Source: Candidatus Nitrosopelagicus sp. (lineage in GTDB: Archaea; Thermoproteota; Nitrososphaeria; Nitrososphaerales; Nitrosopumilaceae). Taken from it: a stretch of 64,000 nucleotides of DNA. Numbering within the stretch: the first letter of the stretch is position 1; each line of letters starts with the position of its first letter. The notes beneath the pieces are model-generated. The model did not search any database. It had not been told where the DNA came from and saw only the letters and a list, made by a program, of their open reading frames with translations. This document shows positions 17,187 through 26,515 of the stretch, in pieces. Both the position numbers and the translations under genes were made by a program. The stretch covers positions 1 through 64,000 of the forward strand of contig JAKUOP010000007.1 of assembly GCA_022450565.1 (NCBI GenBank), in the 5' to 3' direction.

Positions 17187-17839
17187 TCATTATCATCATC
17201 TAGTGTCCATGGCATAAATCTTCCAAGTATTTTTGACCAATCCAAACGAAGTAATAATATGACAACAAGCGTCATAGAAACACCAAAAATTATGATTCCA
17301 ATCAATATAGGCCATGGGTTATCAAGATCATCAGCGGAAGTAATTCCAAAACTGGCAAAAATAGGATCGACTATGGAATCGCTGAGATAATGTGATGATA
17401 ATACAAGAATGTAACACAAAAGAAGTTTCCCTAGAAGCGTAGAGATAAAGAATCTGCGTGGGTTGTATTTTGCAAGACCTAATGGAACGTAAACTAAATC
17501 ATCAGGTATGGGAGTTGCTGCAGCAACAAATGCTGCGGCTGCTCCATATTTTTTAACTAATCTTTGGAATGGTAACATTCTCTTTTTTGTCTTATCAGAA
17601 ATTATTCTTCTTCCACCATAACTAGCATAAAAAATAATTTGTTTGGCAAATGTTGCAGTAACTGCAGCTAATATTGCTAGAATATGAATATCAAATTGAT
17701 CACCTACTGACATAGTAACTAGAAGAATAAACGAGGGGATTGGAACAAAGGGAATTAATGAACCAAAAAAACTAACTAATGCTAAACCTAGATATCCAAC
17801 TTCTGGTGAAAAAAATGGAAAGAAATCCCAAATGTCCAA
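17177..17839 (-). CDS. VTT/DedA-like membrane protein
   Basis: 220 residues with about five or six hydrophobic segments. The core PF09335-type VTT/SNARE-associated motif is visible: FGSLIPFVPIPS early and AAATPIPDDLVYVPLGLAKYNPRRFFISTLLGK in the middle. Family members are membrane proteins thought to move lipids between leaflets. No operon partners. Confidence 0.78.
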   Translation of the reverse strand: MDIWDFFPFFSPEVGYLGLALVSFFGSLIPFVPIPSFILLVTMSVGDQFDIHILAILAAVTATFAKQIIFYASYGGRRIISDKTKKRMLPFQRLVKKYGAAAAFVAAATPIPDDLVYVPLGLAKYNPRRFFISTLLGKLLLCYILVLSSHYLSDSIVDPIFASFGITSADDLDNPWPILIGIIIFGVSMTLVVILLLRLDWSKILGRFMPWTLDDDNDQK

Positions 17840-17922
17840 TGGTTAACAAGTTTTTTTTTCAGTATTAAATGATACCAAATCTTATAATTGTTAAAATATT
17901 GCAAAAATGAATAAATAATAAA

Positions 17923-18297
17923 TTGTCAGAAAACGAAAATCATGAAATTTGTGAACTAATTTCAAAAATTAGCCCATACATACGATTTGTTGGAATAATT
18001 AGTAAAACAGGTGAGTTATTATCCCATTTTAGAAGGGAAGGTATAGAACCACTCTTAGATCAGAAAAAATCCTTGTATCAATTTGCACAAATTGCAATAA
18101 AAAATGAATTGGAAGAACAGTTTGATGAACAACTTGGTGAGACCGAATTTGTTTGGGAAGAAAGAAGGAAAATACAAACAATTGCATTTTCAGTAAAAGA
18201 CAAGAAGGTTTGGATTACAATAGATAAGAATGTGGTTAGGACTGAGATTATTAGAATAATCGATGGCTGCCTTCCAATAGTGAAACGTTATTCATAA
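17923..18297 (+). CDS. Conserved hypothetical protein, roadblock-like size
   Basis: 124 residues starting at TTG 17923 (no ATG fits). The sequence SPYIRFVGIISKTGELLSHFRREG near the N-terminus and KKVWITIDKNVVRTEIIRII near the C-terminus suggests a small alpha/beta sensor-like domain of the roadblock/longin type, but this is only a structural impression. The 3' end overlaps the ABC ATPase gene by 10 bases, tail to tail. Function unknown. Confidence 0.6.
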   Translation: MSENENHEICELISKISPYIRFVGIISKTGELLSHFRREGIEPLLDQKKSLYQFAQIAIKNELEEQFDEQLGETEFVWEERRKIQTIAFSVKDKKVWITIDKNVVRTEIIRIIDGCLPIVKRYS

Positions 18298-19223
18298 AGC
18301 CAGCATAAGACATACCCACTCTTTGTATTAATTTTGGGAGGATCTTTTTTACATTTATCCATAGCCTCAGGACATCTATCATAAAACATACAGCCTTCTG
18401 TTGGATTAATCAAGTTAGGTGGAGTGCCTGGAATGTATTTTGGTTTTGTATCTTTTGATAAAACAGGAATTGATTCGAGTAGGCCTTTTGTGTATGGATG
18501 TTTAGGTTCAAGAAAGATTTCAGATGAGTTACCAAATTCAATCATTTTTCCACCATACATTATTCCAATTTTCTCTGCAACTTCAGATAATACTGCCAAA
18601 TCGTGGGAAATTACCATGAATGATTGGCCATCCTTTTTTAATTGTTTGAATAGGTTAACAATTTGTGCTTGAATTAATACATCAAGTGCAGTTGTTGGTT
18701 CATCTGCAATCACAAATTTAGGTTTTAAGATAAGTGCCATGGCAATTACAACACGTTGCTTCATTCCTCCACTAAGTTCATGTGGAAATTTCTTTAAAAC
18801 AGATGAATCAAGATTGACAGAAGTTAGTGAATCATGAATTATTTTTTTCATGTTACCCTCAAAGTTATGTTGTTTTAGAACTTCTTCAAATTGTTGTTGA
18901 ATAGAGAATACTGGATCAAGTGAATTCATTGCACCCTGAAAGACCATGGAGATTTCTTTCCATCTAATATTCTTATCAAAGTCGGCATCAGGTATGTCAA
19001 GTAGTGATTTTCCGTCAAACTGAACATTTCCAGAATAAATTTTGCCGTTTGAAATCATTCGAATAATTGATAATCCTAGTGTACTTTTACCACATGCGCT
19101 TTCACCAGCAATTCCAATTGATTCACCTTTCTCAATTGCAAAGTTTACATCTTCTAGTGCATATACCAGTCCTTTTGATGTGTTATAGCGTGTAGTCAAA
19201 TTCTCAACTGAGATAAAAGCCAT
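18288..19223 (-). CDS. Oligopeptide/dipeptide-type ABC transporter ATP-binding protein
   Basis: 311 residues. Walker A GESACGKST, Q-loop region, signature LSGGMKQR, Walker B KFVIADEPTTAL and H-loop VISHD are all present, so the ATPase is intact. The C-terminal oligo_HPY extension (PGTPPNLINPTEGCMFYDRCPEAMDKC) places it in the DppD/OppD group. It stands alone: no permease or second ATPase lies next to it. The large solute-binding protein at 59119-61614 belongs to the matching family and may be its partner, although it is 40 kb away. Confidence 0.9.
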   Translation of the reverse strand: MAFISVENLTTRYNTSKGLVYALEDVNFAIEKGESIGIAGESACGKSTLGLSIIRMISNGKIYSGNVQFDGKSLLDIPDADFDKNIRWKEISMVFQGAMNSLDPVFSIQQQFEEVLKQHNFEGNMKKIIHDSLTSVNLDSSVLKKFPHELSGGMKQRVVIAMALILKPKFVIADEPTTALDVLIQAQIVNLFKQLKKDGQSFMVISHDLAVLSEVAEKIGIMYGGKMIEFGNSSEIFLEPKHPYTKGLLESIPVLSKDTKPKYIPGTPPNLINPTEGCMFYDRCPEAMDKCKKDPPKINTKSGYVLCWLYE

Positions 19224-19280
19224 ATTGTCATTTAGAGGAGGTTAGATTAAGTTTTTACTTGTGTAATTTTTTATTATTAC

Positions 19281-20567
19281 ATGGATATTTCAAGAACACA
19301 TCTTATTGAGGATCTAAATTCATCTATGGAAGGTCAAGATGTTGTGTTTGGAGGCTGGATAGTAGATCTTCGAAAACTTGGCAAGATGGCATTTTTGACA
19401 ATTAGAGATGTCACGGGTATGTGTCAGGTAATTGTTAAAGGTGATTCCATGAATTTGTTAGAAGGGTTAAACAGACAAAGCGTTGTAAGGATTACAGGAA
19501 AGGTACAAGCAAGTAAGGCAAAAGATTTTGATTTTGAAATTGCTGCATCAGAAATACAGATTCTTGCAAAAGCAGAATATCCACTGCCAATAGACCCAAT
19601 TGGACGATTGGAAAGTGATATTGATAACAGACTTAATTCACGGGCACTAGATATGCGTAATCAAAAAACTGCATCAATTTTCAAATTAAGACATCATGTA
19701 TTATCATCAATTAGAGAGACATTATCTAAAGAAAAATTTATTGAAATTACAACACCAAAAATCATAGGTAGTGCTAGTGAAGGAGGTGCGAATCTTTTTG
19801 GTTTAGATTATTTTGGTAATCAAGCATATCTTGCACAAAGTCCACAGTTATACAAAGAACAAATGACGATTGGTTTGGAAAGAGTTTTTGAGATATCAGG
19901 GTTTTATAGAGCTGAAAAATCACACACCGGAAGACACCTCAGTGAGTTTACAAGTGTGGATATTGAGGCTGCTTTCATGGATTATACAGATGTCATGAAT
20001 GTTTTAGAGAAATTGATAGTTGATGTTTTTCGAAAGACATCCGAAAAATGTAAAATAGAACAGGAACACATTGGAAACCAAATTAAAGTTCCAGATTCAC
20101 CATTTGAAAGAATTACATATTCTCAGGCACTTGACGAACTAAAAAATGATGATATAAAATTAGAATTTGGTGATGACCTTATGGACTCTCATCTAAGAAT
20201 ACTTGGTGATAATCATCCAGAGTTTTATTTCCTAACAGATTGGCCCATGAAGCTAAAACCATTCTATATTCATGAAAAGGACGATGACCCAACATTATCA
20301 CGTTCGTTTGATTTACAACATGGTTATCTAGAACTATCATCAGGTGGAAGAAGATTACATGATCCAGAACAGCTTAAAGCAAGATTAAAAGAGCAAGAAT
20401 TAGATCCCGCAAATTTCTCTGATCATTTAGAATCATTTGGTTGGGGAATGCCACCACACTCTGGATGGGGGTTAGGTTTGGATAGATTAATGACGGTTCT
20501 AATAGGAATTGATAATGTAAGGGAAGTAGTTCTATACCCACGTGATCCTGACAGGCTTAAGCCATAA
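19281..20567 (+). CDS. aspS: Aspartyl-tRNA synthetase
   Basis: 428 residues, the archaeal-type short AspRS. An N-terminal OB-fold anticodon-binding domain (about 1-100, VVFGGWIVDLRKLGKMAFLTIRD) is followed by class II motifs: motif 2 FRAEKSHTGRHLSEFTSVDIE and motif 3 GWGLGLDRL near the C-terminus. Charges tRNA-Asp; whether it also mischarges tRNA-Asn cannot be settled by eye. Divergent from the ABC ATPase gene. Confidence 0.95.
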   Translation: MDISRTHLIEDLNSSMEGQDVVFGGWIVDLRKLGKMAFLTIRDVTGMCQVIVKGDSMNLLEGLNRQSVVRITGKVQASKAKDFDFEIAASEIQILAKAEYPLPIDPIGRLESDIDNRLNSRALDMRNQKTASIFKLRHHVLSSIRETLSKEKFIEITTPKIIGSASEGGANLFGLDYFGNQAYLAQSPQLYKEQMTIGLERVFEISGFYRAEKSHTGRHLSEFTSVDIEAAFMDYTDVMNVLEKLIVDVFRKTSEKCKIEQEHIGNQIKVPDSPFERITYSQALDELKNDDIKLEFGDDLMDSHLRILGDNHPEFYFLTDWPMKLKPFYIHEKDDDPTLSRSFDLQHGYLELSSGGRRLHDPEQLKARLKEQELDPANFSDHLESFGWGMPPHSGWGLGLDRLMTVLIGIDNVREVVLYPRDPDRLKP

Positions 20568-20607
20568 AATTAATAATTTTTTTATCTAATGAAGACAAAT
20601 TTGGTGT

Positions 20608-20964
20608 ATGAAACAATGTCAATTTTGTGCTTCATCATTTGGTGAAAGAAAATGCTATTTTTGTGAAAATACATGCTGCACTTCATGCATGACGGATGAC
20701 CGTTCTAGGTGTAAACAATGCTTTATCCAAAAAAGAAAACTGAGATTCTCACAAATTTTGAAGAAAAACAAGATTTTGTTAGGATTCATAGGCTTTCTAT
20801 GGTTTTACACTGTATATCCTGGACCATTCATTCCTGGATTTGATCCTATGTTTTACTGGATATCCCTAGTTGCAGCAGTTCTGATCATGATACCAATTTG
20901 CTTGATGTTGTTCTTTTGGTCACTTAATCCACCAGCGTCAGATATCAAAAAAACAAAAGAATGA
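20608..20964 (+). CDS. Zinc-finger membrane protein
   Basis: 118 residues. The first 45 carry eight cysteines in CxxC pairs (CQFC, CYFC, CCTSC, CKQC), resembling a B-box/zf-ribbon that binds one or two zincs. Two hydrophobic helices follow (about 58-75 and 83-108), so the zinc domain probably faces the cytoplasm at the membrane. Function not recognised. Confidence 0.68.
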   Translation: MKQCQFCASSFGERKCYFCENTCCTSCMTDDRSRCKQCFIQKRKLRFSQILKKNKILLGFIGFLWFYTVYPGPFIPGFDPMFYWISLVAAVLIMIPICLMLFFWSLNPPASDIKKTKE

Positions 20965-21022
20965 TAGGTTTGGTAACTAGAAAAAAATAGATCAAAAAAA
21001 CAATCATTGATGACTAGATCTT

Positions 21023-21028
21023 TTAATG
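21023..21028 (+). promoter_or_regulatory. TATA-like box before a 41-codon gene
   Basis: TTTAAT centred about 26 bases before the ATG at 21052, the usual distance from TATA box to start in this window's leaderless genes. It supports transcription of the small gene that follows. Confidence 0.4.
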
Positions 21029-21051
21029 AACACAAAAAACCTTGATGTCAC

Positions 21052-21177
21052 ATGAGCATGAATTACGAAGCACGGAGTAGAGCTGCAAAAATAGGGTGGA
21101 TTGGGCATGATTTAGCATCACTGAAAAGAAGCTATGCATCTGTCAAAGGTTGGAAAACACGAAGAAGGAATAATTAG
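21052..21177 (+). CDS. 41-residue basic microprotein
   Basis: Open frame of 41 codons from ATG 21052 to TAG 21177. The product is strongly basic: six Arg and four Lys against one Glu and one Asp, with two Trp-Gly/Gly-Trp spots and a C-terminal TRRRNN. A TATA-like box is at the expected 26-base distance. The stop codon abuts the convergent leuB stop with no gap. No family recognised; size and charge fit a nucleic-acid- or ribosome-associated peptide, but that is a guess. An alternative start is ATG 21058. Confidence 0.5.
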   Translation: MSMNYEARSRAAKIGWIGHDLASLKRSYASVKGWKTRRRNN

Positions 21178-22197
21178 TTAGCAAACTAATCTGTTTGTAA
21201 TTTCTTTGGTGAATTCTCTAGTTGACATATTGCCGCCAACATCTTTGGTGGTAATTCCAGATTCTATTACTTGTAATACTATTTTCTCTAATGTTTGTGC
21301 AGCAGAAATTGAATTTTGATCACTGTTTTTGTTACCCAACCATTCAAGCATCATCTTAATTGATAAAATGAATGAAGTTGGATTTGCAATTTGTTTTCCC
21401 GCAATATCAAATGCTGCACCATGCACTGGTTCAAATAATCCAAAATCATCACCCAAATTTGCAGCAGGTGCCATTCCTAATCCACCTACAACCTGAGATG
21501 ATTCATCAGACAAGATATCTCCAAACAAATTAGTAGTTACGATCACATCAAATTCTTCTGGCTGTCTTATTAAATTCATAGAGCAAGCATCCACGTACAT
21601 CTGATCAAATTGTATATCAGGGAATTCATTTGCAATAGATTCACAACTTTTTGCAAACAAACCATCTGTTTTTCTCATTACATTTGACTTGTGGACACAT
21701 GTAACACGTTTTTTCTGATTTCTCTGAATAGCGGTATTAAATGCATGCTTAGCAATTCTTTTTGAGGCTTTTTCACTAATTACTCTCAATGCAACAGCAG
21801 AATCATCCACTATGAATTCCTGCCCAGTATAAAGATCTTCAGTATTTTCTCTAACAATAACTAGATCAATATCATCACGAAGTGATGGTGTGTTTGGGTA
21901 CGACTTGGCAGGACGGATATTCGCATAAAGATCAAGATTTCTCCTAAGAACCACAATTACGTCAGCTGCACTTTCCCCAACAGGTGCCTTTAAGCATGCA
22001 TCTGACGATTTAATTGATTCAAAGGTTTCATCTGGTAACGCTTTGGAGTATTTTTTTAATGCTGCATCACCTGCCTCCAAAGAAATAATTTTTGTCTTGA
22101 CATCTAATTTGTCATGTATTGTTTCAAGTATAGAAATAGCAGACTCTGATATTTCAGGCCCAATTCCATCACCAGTAATTAATGATATGTTATACAT
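21178..22197 (-). CDS. leuB: Isopropylmalate/isocitrate dehydrogenase family, probably LeuB
   Basis: 339 residues, NAD(P)-dependent beta-decarboxylating dehydrogenase. GDGIGPEI near the N-terminus, VRENTEDLYTG, the catalytic K in VHKSNVMRKTDG, and NLFGDILSDESSQVVGGLGMAPAANLGD with metal-binding Asp residues, then FEPVHGAAFDIAGK. It follows leuA by 28 bases in an ilvB-ilvN-leuA-leuB operon, which points to 3-isopropylmalate as substrate (leucine synthesis) rather than isocitrate or homoisocitrate. Confidence 0.86.
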   Translation of the reverse strand: MYNISLITGDGIGPEISESAISILETIHDKLDVKTKIISLEAGDAALKKYSKALPDETFESIKSSDACLKAPVGESAADVIVVLRRNLDLYANIRPAKSYPNTPSLRDDIDLVIVRENTEDLYTGQEFIVDDSAVALRVISEKASKRIAKHAFNTAIQRNQKKRVTCVHKSNVMRKTDGLFAKSCESIANEFPDIQFDQMYVDACSMNLIRQPEEFDVIVTTNLFGDILSDESSQVVGGLGMAPAANLGDDFGLFEPVHGAAFDIAGKQIANPTSFILSIKMMLEWLGNKNSDQNSISAAQTLEKIVLQVIESGITTKDVGGNMSTREFTKEITNRLVC

Positions 22198-22225
22198 TTT
22201 GATACACCTTGATATTTTCTATCGA

Positions 22226-23740
22226 TTAAACTTTCTTTTCTTTTAGCAAGCTCTTTAACATTATTCTATTAATTCCATCAACCATTGCTTGTACACTAGT
22301 AGTAACAATATCTTCACCGACTGATTTGGAGGATATTATATTGCCACGTGCGTCCTCTACTTTTACTGTAACTTCACACAATGCATTAGCGCCACCTGAT
22401 ATGGAATCCAATCTGTATTCCTTTAATCTAACTTCGTCAGTTATCTGTCCAGTAATTTTTTGTATTGCGTTTAATGATGCATCAACTGGTCCCACTCCAT
22501 AATCAGTAGCAACCATTTCTTTTCCATCAATATTTAATTTTACAAATGCATATGGCATTGTTCCTACACCAGTAGAAACAGAAAAACCAGTTAACTGAAC
22601 AATTCTCTTTAATTTATTTTCTCCAATAACCTCATTTGCTAATGAAAGTAATTCAACTTCTGTCACTTGTTTTCCCTGATCACCAATGTTTTTTACTTTG
22701 TCAAGAATTTTTTTTGTTTGTTCTTCGTTAGGTACGATACCATATTCTTTTAACATTGCATTCATACCATGTATACCTGCATGTTTTCCTACTTGTAACC
22801 AACGAGTTCTTCCAACTATTTCAGGGCTAATAGGCTCATATGTTAAAGGATTGTTTAAGACACCATGCGTGTGAATTCCAGATTCGTGGCCAAACGCATT
22901 CTCGCCTACTATTGCCTTATTTGGTTGAACAGTGATTCCAATGATTTTTGAGACATATCTGGACGTCTCATAGAGTAATTCTTTGTTAATGTTCGTCTCC
23001 CATTTTTGGTCAAATTGCAAGCTGTTTAATGCCATTACAAGTTCTTCTAATGATGCATTTCCTGCACGCTCACCAATTCCATTAATTGTAACATGTGCAC
23101 ATTCTGCACCAGCTTGTATTCCAGAAATTGCATTTGCTACAGCTAAACCAAAATCGTTATGACAGTGTACGCTTATTGGTAATTTTGTTGCGTCAATTGC
23201 GTCTTTAGTGATTTCTGCAATATACTGTGGAGTCGAATAACCTACAGTATCAGGAATATCAATTCTATCTGCACCAGCTTTTGCAACTTCACCAAAAACT
23301 TTCTTTAGAAATTCACGATCAGTTCTAGTTGCATCCTCAGCAGAAAATTCTACCTGTAAGCCTCTTGATTTTCCATATTCTACTGCATCAATTGCTTTTT
23401 CTAATGCTTGTTCACGTGTCATTTTTAATTTGTATTCTAAATGAATGTCAGATGTTGCAATGAAGGTATGAATGTAGTTTAAACCACAATCTACTGCAGC
23501 GTCAATATCTCTTTTGTTTGTTCTTGCTAAGCCACATAATTCTGATTGTAAATTCTCACTTGTAATCATCTTTACTGCACTACGTTCACCATCAGAAATA
23601 ACAGGAAAGCCTGTTTCTATAGCATCAATTCCTAATGCATCTAATTTTTTTGCAATGTTTAATTTTTTTTCAGGAGATAATGAAACACCTGGAGTTTGCT
23701 CTCCATCTCTTAATGTGGTGTCAAATATTCTAATTTTCAA
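22226..23740 (-). CDS. leuA: 2-isopropylmalate synthase (LeuA family)
   Basis: 504 residues. The TIM-barrel catalytic domain opens with [16 protein letters not shown], contains the metal-site [12 protein letters not shown] and [13 protein letters not shown], and is followed by a C-terminal LeuA allosteric domain (about 370-504) that senses leucine. Acetyl-CoA plus 2-oxoisovalerate gives 2-isopropylmalate. Citramalate or homocitrate synthase activity cannot be fully excluded, but the operon context favours leucine synthesis. It overlaps ilvN by 4 bases (ATGA). Confidence 0.88.
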   Translation of the reverse strand: MKIRIFDTTLRDGEQTPGVSLSPEKKLNIAKKLDALGIDAIETGFPVISDGERSAVKMITSENLQSELCGLARTNKRDIDAAVDCGLNYIHTFIATSDIHLEYKLKMTREQALEKAIDAVEYGKSRGLQVEFSAEDATRTDREFLKKVFGEVAKAGADRIDIPDTVGYSTPQYIAEITKDAIDATKLPISVHCHNDFGLAVANAISGIQAGAECAHVTINGIGERAGNASLEELVMALNSLQFDQKWETNINKELLYETSRYVSKIIGITVQPNKAIVGENAFGHESGIHTHGVLNNPLTYEPISPEIVGRTRWLQVGKHAGIHGMNAMLKEYGIVPNEEQTKKILDKVKNIGDQGKQVTEVELLSLANEVIGENKLKRIVQLTGFSVSTGVGTMPYAFVKLNIDGKEMVATDYGVGPVDASLNAIQKITGQITDEVRLKEYRLDSISGGANALCEVTVKVEDARGNIISSKSVGEDIVTTSVQAMVDGINRIMLKSLLKEKKV

Positions 23741-24228
23741 TGTTTACTCCTCTGTAATGCTGTTATTCCAGTACGTGCCATTTCTAAGATTCCAAACTTT
23801 TTTGCTAATTCCTCAAATGCAGCAATTTGATGTGGGGTTGATGTCATTTCAACCATAATTGATTCTTTTTTGGCATCATGTATTTTTGCATCATATGCAC
23901 TGGCTAATTTGTTAATTTCCATACTATCTTCTGGTTTACTCACTTTTATCTTGAACATGACTAATTCCCTATACACCGTATTGTTTTCGTCTAATCTATG
24001 AACTTCTATCGTATCAATCATCTTATCAAGTTGTTTTACTATTTGTGCAATTTGTTTTTCATCACCAATAGTAGTCACAGTCATTCTAGAAAATTTTGGA
24101 TCCTGTGTTACGCCTACAGAAATGCTATCTATATTAAAATTCCTAGAACGGAAAAGATGAGTAACCTTGAATAAAATTCCTGGTTTATTTTCAACTTTAA
24201 TTGATAATATTGCCCACATTTCAATCAC
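23737..24228 (-). CDS. ilvN: Acetolactate synthase small (regulatory) subunit
   Basis: 163 residues: an N-terminal ACT domain (LSIKVENKPGILFKVTHLFRSRNFNIDSISVG) and a C-terminal ALS_ss_C domain (VMFKIKVSKPEDSMEINKLA). It binds valine-type effectors and activates the catalytic subunit. Its start codon overlaps the stop of ilvB by one base, and its end overlaps leuA by four. Confidence 0.93.
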   Translation of the reverse strand: MIEMWAILSIKVENKPGILFKVTHLFRSRNFNIDSISVGVTQDPKFSRMTVTTIGDEKQIAQIVKQLDKMIDTIEVHRLDENNTVYRELVMFKIKVSKPEDSMEINKLASAYDAKIHDAKKESIMVEMTSTPHQIAAFEELAKKFGILEMARTGITALQRSKH

Positions 24229-25919
24229 TATGATGGTAAAATCATTTCCTTTAATGATGTTCCAGGTGCTACAAATGGTAAGACATCTTCGTTAGGATCT
24301 ATTGGAATGTCAATAACAGTTGCAACGTCACTATTTAATCCAGATTTTATTGCTTTCTCTAATTCTTCCATTGATTGTGCGCGTATTCCCTGTGCACCAT
24401 ATGATTCTGCCAATTTTACATAATCTGGGCAATTTTTTAAATCAATACCAATCATTCTCTTATCATAGAAAGTTCTCTGCCATTGTGCTACCATCCCTAA
24501 GGAGAAGTTATTGATTAAGAAAACTATAACTGGTAAATCCTCCAACACAGATGTTGCAAGTGAATTCTCAGTCATGTTAAAGCTTCCATCACCAGCAATA
24601 TCAACTACTGGAACATCAGGTCGTGCAGCCTTTGCGCCTATTGCAGCTGGAAACCCCCATCCCATTGTACCTAAACCTGTAGAACTAAAGAAAGTTCCAG
24701 GTTGTATGACATCATAAAATAATGAGGCCCACATCTGATGTTGACCTACTTCAGTTGTAACAATAGATTCCTTTGGTAAAACTTCTCTTAGTTTTCTCAA
24801 TATTTTTGCAGCTCCCATTTCACCTGGATGTAATTTCAAATTTTCTCGCCAATACTGTTTTACTTCATTAACATGTTTTGACCAAGGATTATCATCTGAT
24901 TTCTTCATTGCCTTACTAAGAAGCATTTTTACCATAATTCGTAATGATGCCTGAACATCACCAACCACAGCAACCGATGTTGTTTGATTCTTTCCAATTT
25001 CTGCAGGATCAACGTCCATATGAATAATCTTTAGATTCCTTTCAAATTCCTCAAATGTACCTACTGAACGGTCTGAAAATCTTGTTCCAATAGCTAAGAC
25101 ACAATCTGCTTCTGTCATAAGCTTATTTGCTTCAGCATGCCCATGCATTCCAATAGGACCTAATGATAATGGATGGTTTTCAGGAAAAGCACCTTTGCCT
25201 TTGAAAGTGGTTACAACTGGAATCATAAGCATTTCAGCAATTGATTGTAATTCAGCAAATGCAGATGAGATTATTACTCCGCCACCTGCTAATATCATTG
25301 GTTTTTCAGATGTCAAAAGTAACTGTATTGCCTTTTCGATACTTGGTATATCAGGATCTGTCCATGGATGATATCCGGGAATTCTAACTTCATCAGGAAA
25401 TGTAAATTTACCTTCATTTTGCTGAACATCTTTTGGTATATCAAGTAAAACAGGACCAGGTCTGCCTGTTTCAGCAATGTAAAACCCTTGCTTAACAATT
25501 TCTGGAATTTCTTCTGGTGTACGAGGCTGGTAAGAATATTTTACTGCTGGATTTGCCATTCCTATAATGTCACTTTCTTGAAATGCGTCTTTCCCAATCA
25601 TTTTTACTGGAACTTGACCAGTAACTGCAACCATTGGTGCTGAATCAGCTTGTGCTGTTGCAATTCCTGTAAGTAAATTTGTTGCGCCAGGACCAGAAGT
25701 TGCAAAACAAACTCCAGGTTTTCTACTAACTCTACCAAATCCATCTGCCATATGTGCGGCACTCTGCTCATGTCTTACTAGAATATGACGAATGTTACTT
25801 TTGTATAACTCATCATACATAGGAAGATTAGCACCACCCGGTAAACCAAAGACTTCCTTAACACCTTCCTTTTCCAAGGCTAGCATTAATGCTCTTGCAC
25901 CAATCATATTATCATTCAT
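24228..25919 (-). CDS. ilvB: Acetolactate synthase large (catalytic) subunit
   Basis: About 563 residues, ThDP-dependent enzyme making acetolactate or acetohydroxybutyrate, the first common step to valine, leucine and isoleucine. N-terminal EVFGLPGGANLPMYDEL with VRHEQSAAHMADGF (catalytic Glu) and the C-terminal ThDP motif GDGSFNMTENSLATS...NN. I choose ATG 25919; an in-frame TTG at 25931 and an ATG at 25907 are alternatives. A TATA-like element (25959-25968, minus strand) precedes it. It heads the ilvB-ilvN-leuA-leuB operon. ilvC, ilvD and leuCD are not in the window. Confidence 0.94.
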   Translation of the reverse strand: MNDNMIGARALMLALEKEGVKEVFGLPGGANLPMYDELYKSNIRHILVRHEQSAAHMADGFGRVSRKPGVCFATSGPGATNLLTGIATAQADSAPMVAVTGQVPVKMIGKDAFQESDIIGMANPAVKYSYQPRTPEEIPEIVKQGFYIAETGRPGPVLLDIPKDVQQNEGKFTFPDEVRIPGYHPWTDPDIPSIEKAIQLLLTSEKPMILAGGGVIISSAFAELQSIAEMLMIPVVTTFKGKGAFPENHPLSLGPIGMHGHAEANKLMTEADCVLAIGTRFSDRSVGTFEEFERNLKIIHMDVDPAEIGKNQTTSVAVVGDVQASLRIMVKMLLSKAMKKSDDNPWSKHVNEVKQYWRENLKLHPGEMGAAKILRKLREVLPKESIVTTEVGQHQMWASLFYDVIQPGTFFSSTGLGTMGWGFPAAIGAKAARPDVPVVDIAGDGSFNMTENSLATSVLEDLPVIVFLINNFSLGMVAQWQRTFYDKRMIGIDLKNCPDYVKLAESYGAQGIRAQSMEELEKAIKSGLNSDVATVIDIPIDPNEDVLPFVAPGTSLKEMILPS

Positions 25920-26093
25920 GTTATTATTCAACTTTCAAATCACCATAATTTTAACTGTATTAAATTTCTGGCTGCAGACTACAGTACCAGGTCAACTAGC
26001 AAAAGAATACCTACAGTGCTATTTGAACTAATTTTTTGCATTAGTGTTGACTAACAGATAGATCCACTAATAAACATTCTTTTTTGATTAGAA

Positions 26094-26507
26094 TTGATTA
26101 CATTGTCTGATAGAGAAGAAATTATCAAAATTATAGAATTGTTTTTTGAAACAGGTAAAACAAAAGATTTGAGTGTGTTAAAAGATATTCAATTAAACGA
26201 TTCACTTTTTTCAAGTTTTAGTGATGTCCCACCACATGACTTGAAAGACTATAAAACCTCAATTGCTCTGGAAGAATTAAGATTTGTAAGTATTTCAGAT
26301 TATGATTACGAAATAGTTAACCCAAAAATTAGCATATTTTCAGATACAGCTATAGTTGCATTTGAATTGATTCAAAAAGGAATGCTTGTGGATAATAAGG
26401 CGTTTACAGGCGAGCACATCACGATTAAAGGGCGCGGTACATTTGTACTGTGGAAAAAACCAACATGGAAAATAATTCATATTCATTTATCAAAAATCAG
26501 TAATTAA
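26094..26507 (+). CDS. SnoaL/NTF2-like domain protein
   Basis: 137 residues with the cone-shaped NTF2 pattern: an N-terminal helix pair (LSDREEIIKIIELFFETGKTKDL), then long beta strands ending in GRGTFVLWKKPTWKIIHIHLS, like the W-x-I-x-H-x-H ending of DUF4440/SnoaL proteins. These bind small ligands or act as isomerases or accessory proteins; no specific role can be given. Starts at TTG (26094 or 26103). Confidence 0.65.
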   Translation: MITLSDREEIIKIIELFFETGKTKDLSVLKDIQLNDSLFSSFSDVPPHDLKDYKTSIALEELRFVSISDYDYEIVNPKISIFSDTAIVAFELIQKGMLVDNKAFTGEHITIKGRGTFVLWKKPTWKIIHIHLSKISN

Positions 26508-26515
26508 CTATAAAA

